DNA of 11,734 nucleotides from Pyrinomonadaceae bacterium (GCA_026786155.1 JAJAYR010000117.1:1-11734); one strand, 5' to 3'; numbered from the stretch's first letter, positions 1 to 6,700 are shown. Translations and numbers: made by a program. Notes: a model not told the origin generated them from the letters alone.

Positions 1-1
1 A

Positions 2-1420
2 CGTGATATTTTATCATCGCCGCCGTCGCCGCATAACATCGTCGTTATCAAAGCTCTCAACGTCTTTCTGCAAAACGATTTGGACGCGGATTTGGAGCGC
101 ACGCTGGTTGAAAATTTTCAGAACGAAGCGATTGCGCTCGACCGCGTGCGGCATCCGAACGTCATCAGCCGACTCGGACACGGTTCGGCGCGGGATTTAC
201 ATAATACGGTTTTTCATTATCTGGTGCTGGAATATCTGCCGGGCGGCGATTTGGCGAAGGCGTGTCGGGCGGAAAATCTGACGCTCTCAAAGGCGTTGAA
301 TTATCTCGAACAGGTTTGCGCCGGACTCGGACACGCGCATCGGAACGATATTATTCACCGCGACATCAAACCGCAGAATCTGCTGTTGACCGAAGATCGC
401 AAAACGGTCAAAATCGCCGATTTCGGTGTGGCGCGGGTTTCGCAATCCGATTCGCCGATCACGCGCGTCGGGACGAATATGTTCGCGCCGCCCGAACACA
501 GTCCGATGTTGACGGGCAATACGGGAACGCTGACTTACACGAAATTAACGCCCGCCGCCGATATTTATTCGCTGGCAAAGTCGGCTTACGTTTTAATCAC
601 GGGCGAATCGCCGCGCTTTTTCGCCAATCAGCCGATTACCGAACTTCCCTTCGCGCTGCGGCAAAAACCTTGGGCAAATACGCTGGTCGAAGTTTTAAAT
701 AAGGCAACACGCGACGATTCACGCGAACGGCAGCAGACGGTCAACGAATTCTGGCAGGATTTATCGAAAATAAAACTGCTCGCCGAAGCCGAAGACGGCG
801 AAAGAATGTCGGAAATCAGAACGCGCCCGCACACCGTTCCGCAGGCGCATATCGCCAAAGGCTACACGCCGCTCGCGCCGCAGCGTCCGCATTTCAATAC
901 TTCGGAGGAGTTAAAATTAAAGACTAATCTGTCAATCACCAATCACGCGCCGCTGGTCGTTCCGATTGAAAAATCCAATATCGTTGAATCGCCGAAATTC
1001 CAGCCGCCAATTTTGGAAAAAGAAAATGCGCCGGTTTTGGAAGATTATCCGAAAATCGTGCCGCGCAAAAAGAATCGGCTGGCGCGGCGGTTGATGGCGT
1101 TGCTGATTTTCATCGGCGCATTTGCGGGAATTTTATATTCAACGCATAATTATCTGCGCGGACGCGGCATTCTGCCCGAAATCCGCAATCCTTTCAGCAA
1201 ACAGATTGGCACGGCAACCGGCGACGTTTATCTGCGCTCCGAACCGAACAACGATAAACAATTTATTGGCGTTGTAACGAAAGGCTCACGCTTGAAAATC
1301 GTCAGTTCGCGCAATAACTGGTATGAAGTCGAGGTCATCGAATACGGCAGCCCGAAAACAAATCCGAAATTTGCCGACCGCGGCTGGGTCAGCGGAAAAT
1401 ATATTGACACGAAGGAGTGA
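2..1420 (+). CDS. Membrane-anchored Ser/Thr protein kinase with C-terminal SH3-like domain (5' partial)
   Basis: Hanks-type Ser/Thr kinase, predicted to phosphorylate cytoplasmic proteins and sense a signal outside the membrane. The open frame runs in from the window edge. It contains the beta-3 lysine motif VVIKAL (visible residues 13-18), the likely alpha-C Glu in NEAIALDRVRHPN, HRDIKPQN (119-126), DFG (140-142), a PPE motif at the end of the activation segment and the helix-F Asp in ADIYSLA. The glycine-rich loop is upstream of the window. A proline-rich linker follows, then a basic stretch and one membrane helix (about 364-384), then a domain with VYLRSEP, GVVTKGSRLKIV and RGWVSGKYI, typical of bacterial SH3 (SH3b) domains, placed outside the membrane. 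All key catalytic residues in view are present. The first in-frame start (TTG at 80) lies after the catalytic lysine, so it is not the true start. The FHA protein downstream is a likely partner. Confidence 0.93.
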   Translation, partial: RDILSSPPSPHNIVVIKALNVFLQNDLDADLERTLVENFQNEAIALDRVRHPNVISRLGHGSARDLHNTVFHYLVLEYLPGGDLAKACRAENLTLSKALNYLEQVCAGLGHAHRNDIIHRDIKPQNLLLTEDRKTVKIADFGVARVSQSDSPITRVGTNMFAPPEHSPMLTGNTGTLTYTKLTPAADIYSLAKSAYVLITGESPRFFANQPITELPFALRQKPWANTLVEVLNKATRDDSRERQQTVNEFWQDLSKIKLLAEAEDGERMSEIRTRPHTVPQAHIAKGYTPLAPQRPHFNTSEELKLKTNLSITNHAPLVVPIEKSNIVESPKFQPPILEKENAPVLEDYPKIVPRKKNRLARRLMALLIFIGAFAGILYSTHNYLRGRGILPEIRNPFSKQIGTATGDVYLRSEPNNDKQFIGVVTKGSRLKIVSSRNNWYEVEVIEYGSPKTNPKFADRGWVSGKYIDTKE

Positions 1421-1423
1421 AAC

Positions 1424-1540
1424 GATTTGGGATTTTAGATTTTGGATTTTGGATTGGAATCTAGGAAGGTTTTCGATAAAACCGACTTATATTCAATAGC
1501 CGCAAAATCTGAAATCTAAAATCTAAAATCCAAAATCCAA
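1424..1540. repeat. Inverted pair of AT-rich heptamer arrays between kinase and FHA genes
   Basis: Left arm: consecutive 7-bp units GATTTGG, GATTTTA, GATTTTG, GATTTTG, GATTGGA (1424-1458). Right arm: CAAAATC, TGAAATC, TAAAATC, TAAAATC, CAAAATC (1503-1537), the reverse complement of the same unit family. A 44-base spacer without obvious repeats separates them. The arms could pair over about 33 bases imperfectly. The right arm ends three bases before the FHA start codon, so the 5' leader of that gene is made of repeat units and no Shine-Dalgarno site is visible. Confidence 0.85.
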
Positions 1541-2509
1541 ATGAGCGTTTTAGATAAAGTCAGAAAATGGATTGACGGCGAAACGGCGGAACTCGTTTTA
1601 GAAGAAGCCGCCCGCGACGCGCAGATCAAACCGCGCAGCAGCGCGGAAGAATTCATCGTCAAAATCGCCAAAGAAGTCGAAGCCGTAATGCAGCGCGAAC
1701 TCGTCCCGCTGCCGCAGGGAACGACGATTATTCCGACCGAATATACGATTTTTCTGAGCGAAACCGACGATAAAGATTGGCAGGGCGTCAAGCGGCGCGG
1801 ACTCGAACAAGGGCTTTATCATATTCTGGCGGAACGCGCCAAAGAAATCGCGGGCAAAAAGAAACTCGAAACGCAGTCTTTTTCGGTCGAGTTGCGCGTT
1901 GACGGAACTCTGGAAAAAGGCGAAATCCGCGTTCAGCATTCGTGGGACGATTCTTCGAGCAACAAAACCGGCATTCTGGCGCGTCCGAAAAATATGCCGA
2001 AACTGCCGACGGCGACGGGTGCGGAAACTTACGTGCCGCTGCCGAGTAATCAAAACAATCAGGCTTTACAATCGCCGAATTTCGTCCAAAATCAACCGTC
2101 GAACGCCTATCAGCCGCCGACCGTAATGCCGATGAATCTGCCTCTGAACGGCGATTCGGGCGAGGAAATGACGCACGTTCAAAAACGCCCGATGCCGGAA
2201 CTTTATCGTCTGGAAGTTTGGCGCGGCGGTGTGTGGCAAAACGTCCTGCCGGTTTATCAAAACCAAATCAGCATCGGGCGCGGCTCGAAATCGAGTCCGG
2301 TGGACGTTGCGCTGGCGGGCGACCCGGAAATCAGTCGTCGGCATTTGAGTTTAATTTACGACGGGCAGGGAAATTTTTCGCTGATCAACGAAGGGCGCAA
2401 TCCGGCGACGATTAACAATTACGAACTCCAAATCGGACAGCGAATTTCCGTCTCGCCCGGCGTTCCGATTACCGTTTGCAGTTATTTATTGAGAATTCAA
2501 CCGAAATAA
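1541..2509 (+). CDS. FHA-domain protein with FhaA-like (DUF3662) N-terminus
   Basis: Cytoplasmic phosphothreonine-peptide binding protein of 322 residues. Residues 1-130 resemble the DUF3662 domain at the N-terminus of actinobacterial FhaA: MSVLDKVRKWIDG start, a charged helix, then PTEYTIFLS and an H-I-L-A-E-R helix. Residues 150-215 form a low-complexity Pro/Asn/Gln linker. Residues 222-319 form a FHA domain with IGRG (245-248), SRRH (265-268) and NEGRNPATINN (283-293), which supply the Arg, Ser, His and Asn that contact phosphothreonine. The linker has EEMTHVQKR with Thr211 just before the FHA domain, a plausible kinase target by analogy with GarA-type proteins (inference). The adjacent kinase suggests a kinase-FHA signalling pair. 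The ATG at 1541 starts the conserved N-terminus. No signal peptide or membrane helix is seen. Confidence 0.9.
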   Translation: MSVLDKVRKWIDGETAELVLEEAARDAQIKPRSSAEEFIVKIAKEVEAVMQRELVPLPQGTTIIPTEYTIFLSETDDKDWQGVKRRGLEQGLYHILAERAKEIAGKKKLETQSFSVELRVDGTLEKGEIRVQHSWDDSSSNKTGILARPKNMPKLPTATGAETYVPLPSNQNNQALQSPNFVQNQPSNAYQPPTVMPMNLPLNGDSGEEMTHVQKRPMPELYRLEVWRGGVWQNVLPVYQNQISIGRGSKSSPVDVALAGDPEISRRHLSLIYDGQGNFSLINEGRNPATINNYELQIGQRISVSPGVPITVCSYLLRIQPK

Positions 2510-2512
2510 AAC

Positions 2513-2598
2513 AGTCGGCAGTCGGCGGAAGGCAGATGGCAGGAAAAGCGTCAACGCCGCAAAAAGTTCCGCCAACTGCTTTCCGCCGACTGCCGACT
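2513..2598. repeat. GC-rich inverted heptamer array upstream of dnaX
   Basis: Left arm 2513-2542 contains units AGTCGGC, AGTCGGC, GGAAGGC, AGATGGC. Right arm 2569-2598 is its reverse complement at about 27 of 30 positions, the outer 18 perfectly. The loop is about 26 bases. The element nearly fills the gap between the FHA stop codon and the dnaX start codon. It has the same layout as the AT-rich array at 1424-1540 but an unrelated unit sequence. Confidence 0.88.
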
Positions 2599-2606
2599 CA
2601 TAAAAA

Positions 2607-4487
2607 ATGTCTTACCAAGTCATCGCCCGCAAATGGCGACCGCAAACATTTGAAGAAGTTACCGGACAGGAGGCGATTACGCGCACTTTGCGAAACGCCG
2701 TCGAACACGACCGGCTGCATCACGCTTACCTTTTTTCCGGCGCGAGAGGTGTCGGCAAAACCACGACCGCGCGACTTTTGGCGAAAGCCTTAAATTGTCA
2801 TAAAAGCGATAAGCCGACAGTTCATCCGTGTTCGATAAATGATGAAAACGTCTGCGCTTCGTGCCGCGAAATCGCCGAAAGTCGTTCGATTGACGTTTTG
2901 GAATTTGACGCGGCTTCGCACACCGGCGTTGATGACATCCGCGAAATAATTTTAGCGAGCATTAACATCAATCCGGCACGCGACCGCTACAAAATTTTCA
3001 TCATTGACGAAGTTCATATGTTGTCAACTTCGTCGTTCAACGCGCTTTTGAAAACTCTGGAAGAGCCGCCGCCGCGCGTCGCTTTTATAATGGCGACGAC
3101 CGAACTGCACAAAGTTCCCGACACGATTTTGTCGCGCTGTCAGGAATTCGAGTTTCGGACGATTCCGTCGCAGAAGATTCTCGACCGTTTGAAAATCATC
3201 GCCGAAGCCGAGAAAATTGATGTATCGAACGACGCTTTGCGCGAAATTGCGCGTTCGGGCGAAGGTTCGATGCGCGACGCGCAATCGAATTTCGACCAGG
3301 TTATTAGCTTTTCCGGCGACAAAATTGAAAGCAAAGATGTTGTCGTCGCGCTCGGTCTGGCGGGCGCGGAAATGCTGACGAAAACCGTTAAAGCAATTGC
3401 CGAAAATAAACCCGCCGAAGTTTTAAATGTCGTTGACGATTTAATCGGACGCGGGCAGGATTTGCGAAATTTCTGCCGCGATTTGCTGAGTTTTTTCCGC
3501 GATTTGCTGATTTACAAAATGGCGGGCGATGCCGAACACTTGCTCGACACGGCGGTTTTGAGCCGCGACGAATTAAAAGAAAATTCCGCGCCGTTTTCCG
3601 AAAGTGATTTAATCAGATTTTTCAATTCGCTGAGCGAAACCGAATCGAAACTGCGTGAAGCGACGCAGCCGCGCTACGTTTTGGAAATCGGTCTGGTGAA
3701 ATTGGTCGAAATGCGCCGCGTCGCGCCGATTGAAAAAATCTTGGAGCGTCTGGCGCAACTCGAAAACGCGCTGGCAAACGCTAATCTGCCGAACGAAATT
3801 CCGATTCAAACCACAGCCGCTGAACGACTGCCGGAAAAAAAAACTCTGACGGTTGATTTTCCGCTCGAAGAAATTCCCTTTCCAGTTTCGGAAAATGCCG
3901 TTTCCGAAGTGAAGACGGAAATCGTCGCCGAATCAATCGAAGAAAAAGCTGAAAACGAAATTTTTCAAGCGAAGGAAATTCCGATTTACGAAGAAAATCC
4001 GAATCATTCGGACTTTCAAATCGAACCCGAAATCGAACCGATTTCAATGCCGACGTTCGCCGAAAACGCCGCTAAAAGTATCGAAGCGATGCCGCTGAAA
4101 TTTCCGCCGATTTCTTCGGAAGACCTTGAACACATCGAAGATAGTTGGCTCGACGACGCTTACGAAAGACGACTTCAGCAATTGGGCGACGACTTGAAAC
4201 CGATTCACAACGCTTCTAATATCGTCGAAGTTCTACTTGCCGAAAATCGAAATAATTTAACGGCGAAAATCGAAACCGCAAACGGCGCGGCGACGGCGGC
4301 AGCACCCGCGAAAATTAAATCGAATTTCGTGATACCTGATTTTGACGAAAATGAATCTACGGAAATGCCCGTTTTGCCCGAAAATCCGACTGAAGAACAA
4401 ATGTGGGAATACGCGCAAAAACATCCTTTGGTGAAAAAGGCTCTGCGGATTTTTCGCGGCAAACTTATCGAAGTGCGGAAAGTTTAG
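2607..4487 (+). CDS. dnaX: DNA polymerase III subunits tau/gamma (clamp loader ATPase)
   Basis: Clamp-loader motor subunit that opens the beta clamp and, in its long tau form, couples polymerase cores to the replicative helicase. The 626-residue product starts with MSYQVIARKWRPQTF. Walker A is GARGVGKT (45-52), the zinc-module cysteines are C64, C75, C83 and C86, Walker B is IIDEVHML (132-139), sensor 1 is ATTE (163-166), the SRC motif is 176-178, and the sensor 2 region is GSMRDAQSNFDQ (220-231). The collar domain runs to about residue 390. A long Glu- and Pro-rich linker follows, then a C-terminal patch with EEQMWEYAQKHPLVKKALRIF. The start is set by the conserved N-terminus; no Shine-Dalgarno site is visible. 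Codons 410-413 contain a run of nine A residues that may produce a short gamma form (separate entry). Only the gamma/tau C-terminal region is variable; the ATPase core is intact. Confidence 0.97.
   Translation: MSYQVIARKWRPQTFEEVTGQEAITRTLRNAVEHDRLHHAYLFSGARGVGKTTTARLLAKALNCHKSDKPTVHPCSINDENVCASCREIAESRSIDVLEFDAASHTGVDDIREIILASININPARDRYKIFIIDEVHMLSTSSFNALLKTLEEPPPRVAFIMATTELHKVPDTILSRCQEFEFRTIPSQKILDRLKIIAEAEKIDVSNDALREIARSGEGSMRDAQSNFDQVISFSGDKIESKDVVVALGLAGAEMLTKTVKAIAENKPAEVLNVVDDLIGRGQDLRNFCRDLLSFFRDLLIYKMAGDAEHLLDTAVLSRDELKENSAPFSESDLIRFFNSLSETESKLREATQPRYVLEIGLVKLVEMRRVAPIEKILERLAQLENALANANLPNEIPIQTTAAERLPEKKTLTVDFPLEEIPFPVSENAVSEVKTEIVAESIEEKAENEIFQAKEIPIYEENPNHSDFQIEPEIEPISMPTFAENAAKSIEAMPLKFPPISSEDLEHIEDSWLDDAYERRLQQLGDDLKPIHNASNIVEVLLAENRNNLTAKIETANGAATAAAPAKIKSNFVIPDFDENESTEMPVLPENPTEEQMWEYAQKHPLVKKALRIFRGKLIEVRKV
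3835..3843 (+). promoter_or_regulatory. A9 run in dnaX, candidate slippage site for gamma production
   Basis: Nine consecutive A residues span codons 410-413 (Glu-Lys-Lys-Thr), about 20 residues after the conserved ATPase and collar region. Losing one A gives Leu and then TGA (3847-3849). Gaining one A, or a -1 ribosomal shift, gives Asn-Ser-Asp-Gly and then TGA (3854-3856). Both products would be 413-416 residues long, close to known gamma subunits. Thermus thermophilus dnaX makes gamma by transcriptional slippage at an A9 run, and Escherichia coli by ribosomal -1 frameshifting. I see no convincing stimulatory hairpin or upstream Shine-Dalgarno element, which favours the transcriptional mechanism if the site is active. 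Confidence 0.6.
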
Positions 4488-4525
4488 AATTTTAAGAAGC
4501 TATTGGTCTGTCATCTAAATTTTAT

Positions 4526-4563
4526 AACAATTTGCAATTTCAAATTTGAGATTGCAAATTGTT
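4526..4563. repeat. 38-bp near-perfect palindrome after dnaX
   Basis: The 38 bases starting AACAATTTGCA fold back on themselves with 18 of 19 Watson-Crick pairs and one T-G pair, leaving no spacer. The inside also shows a rough 7-bp period (ATTTGCA, ATTTCAA, ATTTGAG, ATTGCAA). It lies 38 bases past the dnaX stop codon. It could act as a transcript-end hairpin, but there is no T-tract directly after it, so a terminator role is uncertain. Confidence 0.8.
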
Positions 4564-4576
4564 ACATTAAAGGCGC

Positions 4577-4646
4577 GGAACTCAAATTTCCTTCGGCAAT
4601 GATTTCTACAAGCATAATGCTCCTACGGAGTTATTTTTGAGATTCC
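4577..4646. repeat. REP-like palindromic element
   Basis: Outer ends GGAACTCAAAT (4577-4587) and the roughly complementary ATTTTTGAGATTCC (4633-4646) enclose two small internal hairpins: AGCAT-A-ATGCT (4611-4621) and CTCC-TAC-GGAG (4620-4630). Read on the minus strand it contains CTCCGTAGGAGC and TTGTAGAAA. From memory this resembles short repeats scattered in several environmental bacterial phyla; I could not check that here. It is non-coding. Confidence 0.55.
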
Positions 4647-4664
4647 AAATAATCTCTAAATTTT

Positions 4665-4685
4665 GAATCTTAAATCTTAAATCTT
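4665..4685. repeat. Short heptamer array (AAATCTT)3
   Basis: Three consecutive 7-bp units GAATCTT, AAATCTT, AAATCTT. Upstream, GAGATT (4639-4644) and AATCTC (4651-4656) form a small hairpin. With the two preceding palindromes this accounts for most of the 253-base gap between dnaX and the small membrane protein gene. No RNA gene is recognised in the gap. Confidence 0.6.
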
Positions 4686-4723
4686 TTTTGGAACTTAAAA
4701 TAAAACTCGCCGTATTTAACTGC

Positions 4724-4729
4724 GGAGGT
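4724..4729 (+). promoter_or_regulatory. Strong Shine-Dalgarno site for the 68-residue membrane protein
   Basis: GGAGGT lies 11 bases before the ATG at 4741. It is the only perfect Shine-Dalgarno core that I can place before a start codon in this window, and it fixes the start of the small gene. Confidence 0.8.
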
Positions 4730-4740
4730 AATTTTCTAAT

Positions 4741-4947
4741 ATGCGAGAACCATACATTGCCGGAGTTTTGAGTCTTTTGATTCCCGGACTCGGGCAGATT
4801 TACAACGGCAGAATTATTATCGGAGTAATTTGGCTGGTTTTAACGGGTGTTTCGTGGGTTGGTTCGGCTGGTTTTTTGGGTTGGATAGTCCATTTAATCG
4901 CCGCTTGGTGTGCTTATAGCTACGCTAAGGAAAATCCGGTTAGATAA
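4741..4947 (+). CDS. Small two-helix membrane protein, TM2-like
   Basis: A 68-residue protein with two membrane helices (about residues 6-34 and 41-61). The sequence SLLIPGLGQIYNGRIIIGVIW matches the pattern of small TM2-like and related proteins, in which a Pro-Gly-x-Gly-Gln-x-Tyr-x-Gly motif ends the first helix. The function of these proteins is not known, and I do not assign one. It has its own strong ribosome binding site, a leader distinct from dnaX, and an intrinsic terminator 28 bases after its stop codon, so it probably forms a short transcript of its own. It is real rather than a chance frame because of the ribosome site, the family motif and the terminator. Confidence 0.82.
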   Translation: MREPYIAGVLSLLIPGLGQIYNGRIIIGVIWLVLTGVSWVGSAGFLGWIVHLIAAWCAYSYAKENPVR

Positions 4948-4975
4948 AAACTTCTATTCATACAATCCTCCTTTC

Positions 4976-5010
4976 GCCCGATGTTCTACGGCATCGGGCT
5001 TTTTTGTTTT
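4976..5010 (+). terminator. Rho-independent terminator after the small membrane protein gene
   Basis: The perfect 8-bp stem GCCCGATG (4976-4983) pairs with CATCGGGC (4992-4999) across an 8-base loop, followed directly by TTTTTT (5000-5005) and more T residues. It should end transcription of the 68-residue protein gene and separate it from psd. Confidence 0.9.
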
Positions 5011-5042
5011 CCAAACTCGCCGATTTAACGTAAAATGTTTGA

Positions 5043-5108
5043 AGATGTTAGAAGTTCAGATGACAGATGCTAGGTTTTCTAACATCTCACATCGAATATC
5101 TGACATTT
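5043..5108. repeat. Inverted heptamer array before psd
   Basis: AGATGTTAGAA (5043-5053) and TTCTAACATCT (5077-5087) form a perfect 11-bp stem. Around it a loose 7-bp period is visible: AGATGTT, AGAAGTT, CAGATGA, CAGATGC on the left, and TTCTAAC, ATCTCAC, ATCGAAT, ATCTGAC on the right. The array ends a few bases before the psd start codon. It is a weaker member of the same architectural class as the arrays before the FHA gene and dnaX. Confidence 0.68.
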
Positions 5109-5112
5109 TTTT

Positions 5113-5715
5113 ATGGTCAAAGACGGAATCCCATTCGTTCTAATCCCGATTTTAATCGCCGCCGGTTTTGCGTTTTTTCAAATTTGGTTCGCGGTCGGGC
5201 TGTTTATCGCGCTCGCGCTTTTTATGGCGTATTTCTTCCGCGACCCGCGCCGCGCCATTCCGACCGAAGCCGACATCATCGTTTCGTCCGCCGACGGCAA
5301 AGTTACGCGCGTCGAAACCCGCGAAAACGGTAAATTCGTTAGCGTTTTTCTATCGCCGCTCGACGTTCACATCAACCGTGCGCCGATTGCCGGAAAAGTC
5401 GTCAAAGTCGAGCAGTTCAAAGGCAAAAAAGCACCGGCGACGAGCAACCAAGCCAGCGAAACGAACGAACGCAACGCCATTACGATTGAAGGCGAAAAGA
5501 TGACCGTCGTCTGCACGCAAATCGTCGGAATCCTAGCGCGGCGCATTGTCTGTTGGAGTAAAACAGGCGATAATCTGATGCTCGGCGAAAAATACGGACT
5601 TATTAAATTCGGCTCACGAACCGATTTACTGATGCCGAAAACAGTCGAAATTCTCGTCAAAGTCGGTGATCGAGTCGTCGGCGGCGAAACTATAATTGCA
5701 AGACTTAAAAATTAA
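5113..5715 (+). CDS. psd: Phosphatidylserine decarboxylase proenzyme, short type
   Basis: Converts phosphatidylserine to phosphatidylethanolamine at the inner membrane, using a pyruvoyl group made by self-cleavage. The 200-residue length fits the short bacterial/archaeal-type subfamily rather than the roughly 300-residue E. coli enzyme. Residues 5-41 are hydrophobic and form the membrane anchor, ending at FFRDPRR. The conserved segment SPLDVHINRAPIAG (81-94) carries the catalytic-type Asp84 and His86. The self-cleavage site is Gly167-Ser168 in KFGSRTD, Ser168 becoming the pyruvoyl of the small alpha chain. The start ATG follows a T-rich run without a Shine-Dalgarno site; no better start exists because the anchor begins at once. 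It is followed by pssA on the same strand, the preceding enzyme of the pathway, so the two probably form an operon. Confidence 0.95.
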   Translation: MVKDGIPFVLIPILIAAGFAFFQIWFAVGLFIALALFMAYFFRDPRRAIPTEADIIVSSADGKVTRVETRENGKFVSVFLSPLDVHINRAPIAGKVVKVEQFKGKKAPATSNQASETNERNAITIEGEKMTVVCTQIVGILARRIVCWSKTGDNLMLGEKYGLIKFGSRTDLLMPKTVEILVKVGDRVVGGETIIARLKN

Positions 5716-5821
5716 TTTCACCACAGAGGCAGAGAGACACCGAGTTTTGCAAAAACGAGCAGTTGTTAGAACGAGTGAAACAAGTTTAATCTCTCTGTGC
5801 CTCTGCGCCTCTGTGGTGAAA
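5716..5821. repeat. Inverted octamer array between psd and pssA, carrying a ribosome-site-like end
   Basis: The left arm 5716-5744 starts TTTCACCACAGAGGC and reads as 8-bp units CCACAGAG, GCAGAGAG, ACACCGAG. The right arm 5791-5821 is the inverted counterpart, with the outer 15 bases perfectly complementary. A 46-base spacer lies between them. The element begins at the first base after the psd stop codon and ends six bases before the pssA start codon. GGTGA at 5815-5819 in the right arm is complementary to the UCACC part of the 16S rRNA tail, 8 bases before the pssA ATG, so the repeat may supply the ribosome binding site. From memory, this CACAGAG-type repeat is found scattered in many bacterial genomes. 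Confidence 0.87.
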
Positions 5822-5827
5822 AATTTT

Positions 5828-6700
5828 ATGGAAGCTGAAGACATTAAACCGCCGCATCGCGGATTGAAGAAAGGTTTGTATTTGATACCGACCGCGTTCA
5901 CGGCGGCGAATATCGCCATGGGTTTTCTGGCGGTTTTGGCTTCCGTGCGGGCGTTTCAACTGGTCGCGGGAAACCCGGAACAAGCCGCCGTCTATTTCGG
6001 ATACGCCGCTAAAGCCATCGTGTTTGCGATTGTTTTCGATACTTTGGACGGGCGCGTGGCGCGAATGACGCGGACTTCGACGGAAATCGGCGTGCAGCTC
6101 GATTCGCTCGCCGACGTTTTGACTTTCGGCATCGCGCCGACGGTTTTGATGTATAGCTGGGCAGTCGGCGCGACTTTAGACGAAGGCAATTCGCTGCACG
6201 CTTTCGGCGTTTTCGTTTTGTTTATGTATCTGATGTGCGGAACTTTCCGGCTGGCGCGATTCAATTTGCAGGCGACCCGACCGCACGTTTTGAGCGAAGG
6301 AACGCCGAAAGTTGACAAGAAAAATTTCGTCGGTCTGCCGATTCCGCCCGCCGCCGGACTGCTCGCCGCTATCGTTTATCTGCACCCGCTGCCGCTTAGT
6401 TTCTACGACGAAAACACATCGCATATTTATACGATACTGATGATTGTTTTAATGGTTGTGTTGGGACTTCTGATGGTCAGCACGGTTCGTTATTCGAGTT
6501 TTAAAACGGCGGGAACGGGCAGACAAAGCATTTACCTGATTTTGGTCATCGCCGCGCTCGGAATGCTTATCTGGCTTTACTCGCAATATATGCTTTTCGG
6601 CATCGCGTTCGCCTACGTCGCGCACGGCATCGTTTGGTATCTGCTCGGATTATTCAGCCCGAAACGCCGACAAAAAGTTGAAACAGGCGAACAAATTTAA
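5828..6700 (+). CDS. pssA: CDP-diacylglycerol-serine O-phosphatidyltransferase
   Basis: Integral membrane enzyme that joins serine to CDP-diacylglycerol to give phosphatidylserine, the substrate of the psd product upstream. The 290-residue protein has about eight membrane helices. The CDP-alcohol phosphotransferase signature D-G-x2-A-R-x8-G-x3-D-x3-D is complete in DTLDGRVARMTRTSTEIGVQLDSLAD, with the metal-binding Asp residues intact, followed by the PssA-like LTFGIAPTVLMYSW. I chose the ATG at 5828 rather than the in-frame ATG at 5696, because the first 44 codons of the longer frame are translated repeat sequence and overlap psd. The chosen start gives MEAEDIKPPHRGLKKGLYLIPTAFT, a usual PssA N-terminus, and has GGTGA 8 bases upstream. 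It ends the plus-strand unit and faces a minus-strand gene. Confidence 0.94.
   Translation: MEAEDIKPPHRGLKKGLYLIPTAFTAANIAMGFLAVLASVRAFQLVAGNPEQAAVYFGYAAKAIVFAIVFDTLDGRVARMTRTSTEIGVQLDSLADVLTFGIAPTVLMYSWAVGATLDEGNSLHAFGVFVLFMYLMCGTFRLARFNLQATRPHVLSEGTPKVDKKNFVGLPIPPAAGLLAAIVYLHPLPLSFYDENTSHIYTILMIVLMVVLGLLMVSTVRYSSFKTAGTGRQSIYLILVIAALGMLIWLYSQYMLFGIAFAYVAHGIVWYLLGLFSPKRRQKVETGEQI

Noticed and set aside
262..702. 146-codon plus-strand frame inside the kinase gene
   Set aside because: It is a shadow of the kinase frame, Arg-rich from out-of-frame GC-rich codons, with no domain pattern. The same applies to the long minus-strand frames at 1598-2053 and 9286-9618.
80..1420. Kinase starting at the TTG at 80
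   Set aside because: The catalytic lysine motif VVIKAL is encoded upstream at about 38-55 in the same open frame, so the gene runs in from the left edge.
1424..1537. CRISPR array
   Set aside because: Repeat units are only 7 bp, are contiguous without spacers, and are inverted as a pair; no cas gene is present.
2476..2793. 105-codon plus-strand frame overlapping the FHA end and dnaX start
   Set aside because: It reads through the heptamer repeat and in the wrong frame of dnaX; no family pattern.
5696..5827. pssA starting at the in-frame ATG at 5696
   Set aside because: It would overlap psd by 20 bases, and the extra 44 residues (FTTEAERHR, LCLCASVV) are translated repeat sequence, not PssA.
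5626..5919. Minus-strand frame over psd and pssA junction
   Set aside because: Its recognisable part is the translated repeat (FTTEAQRHRE); the rest is a shadow of psd and pssA.
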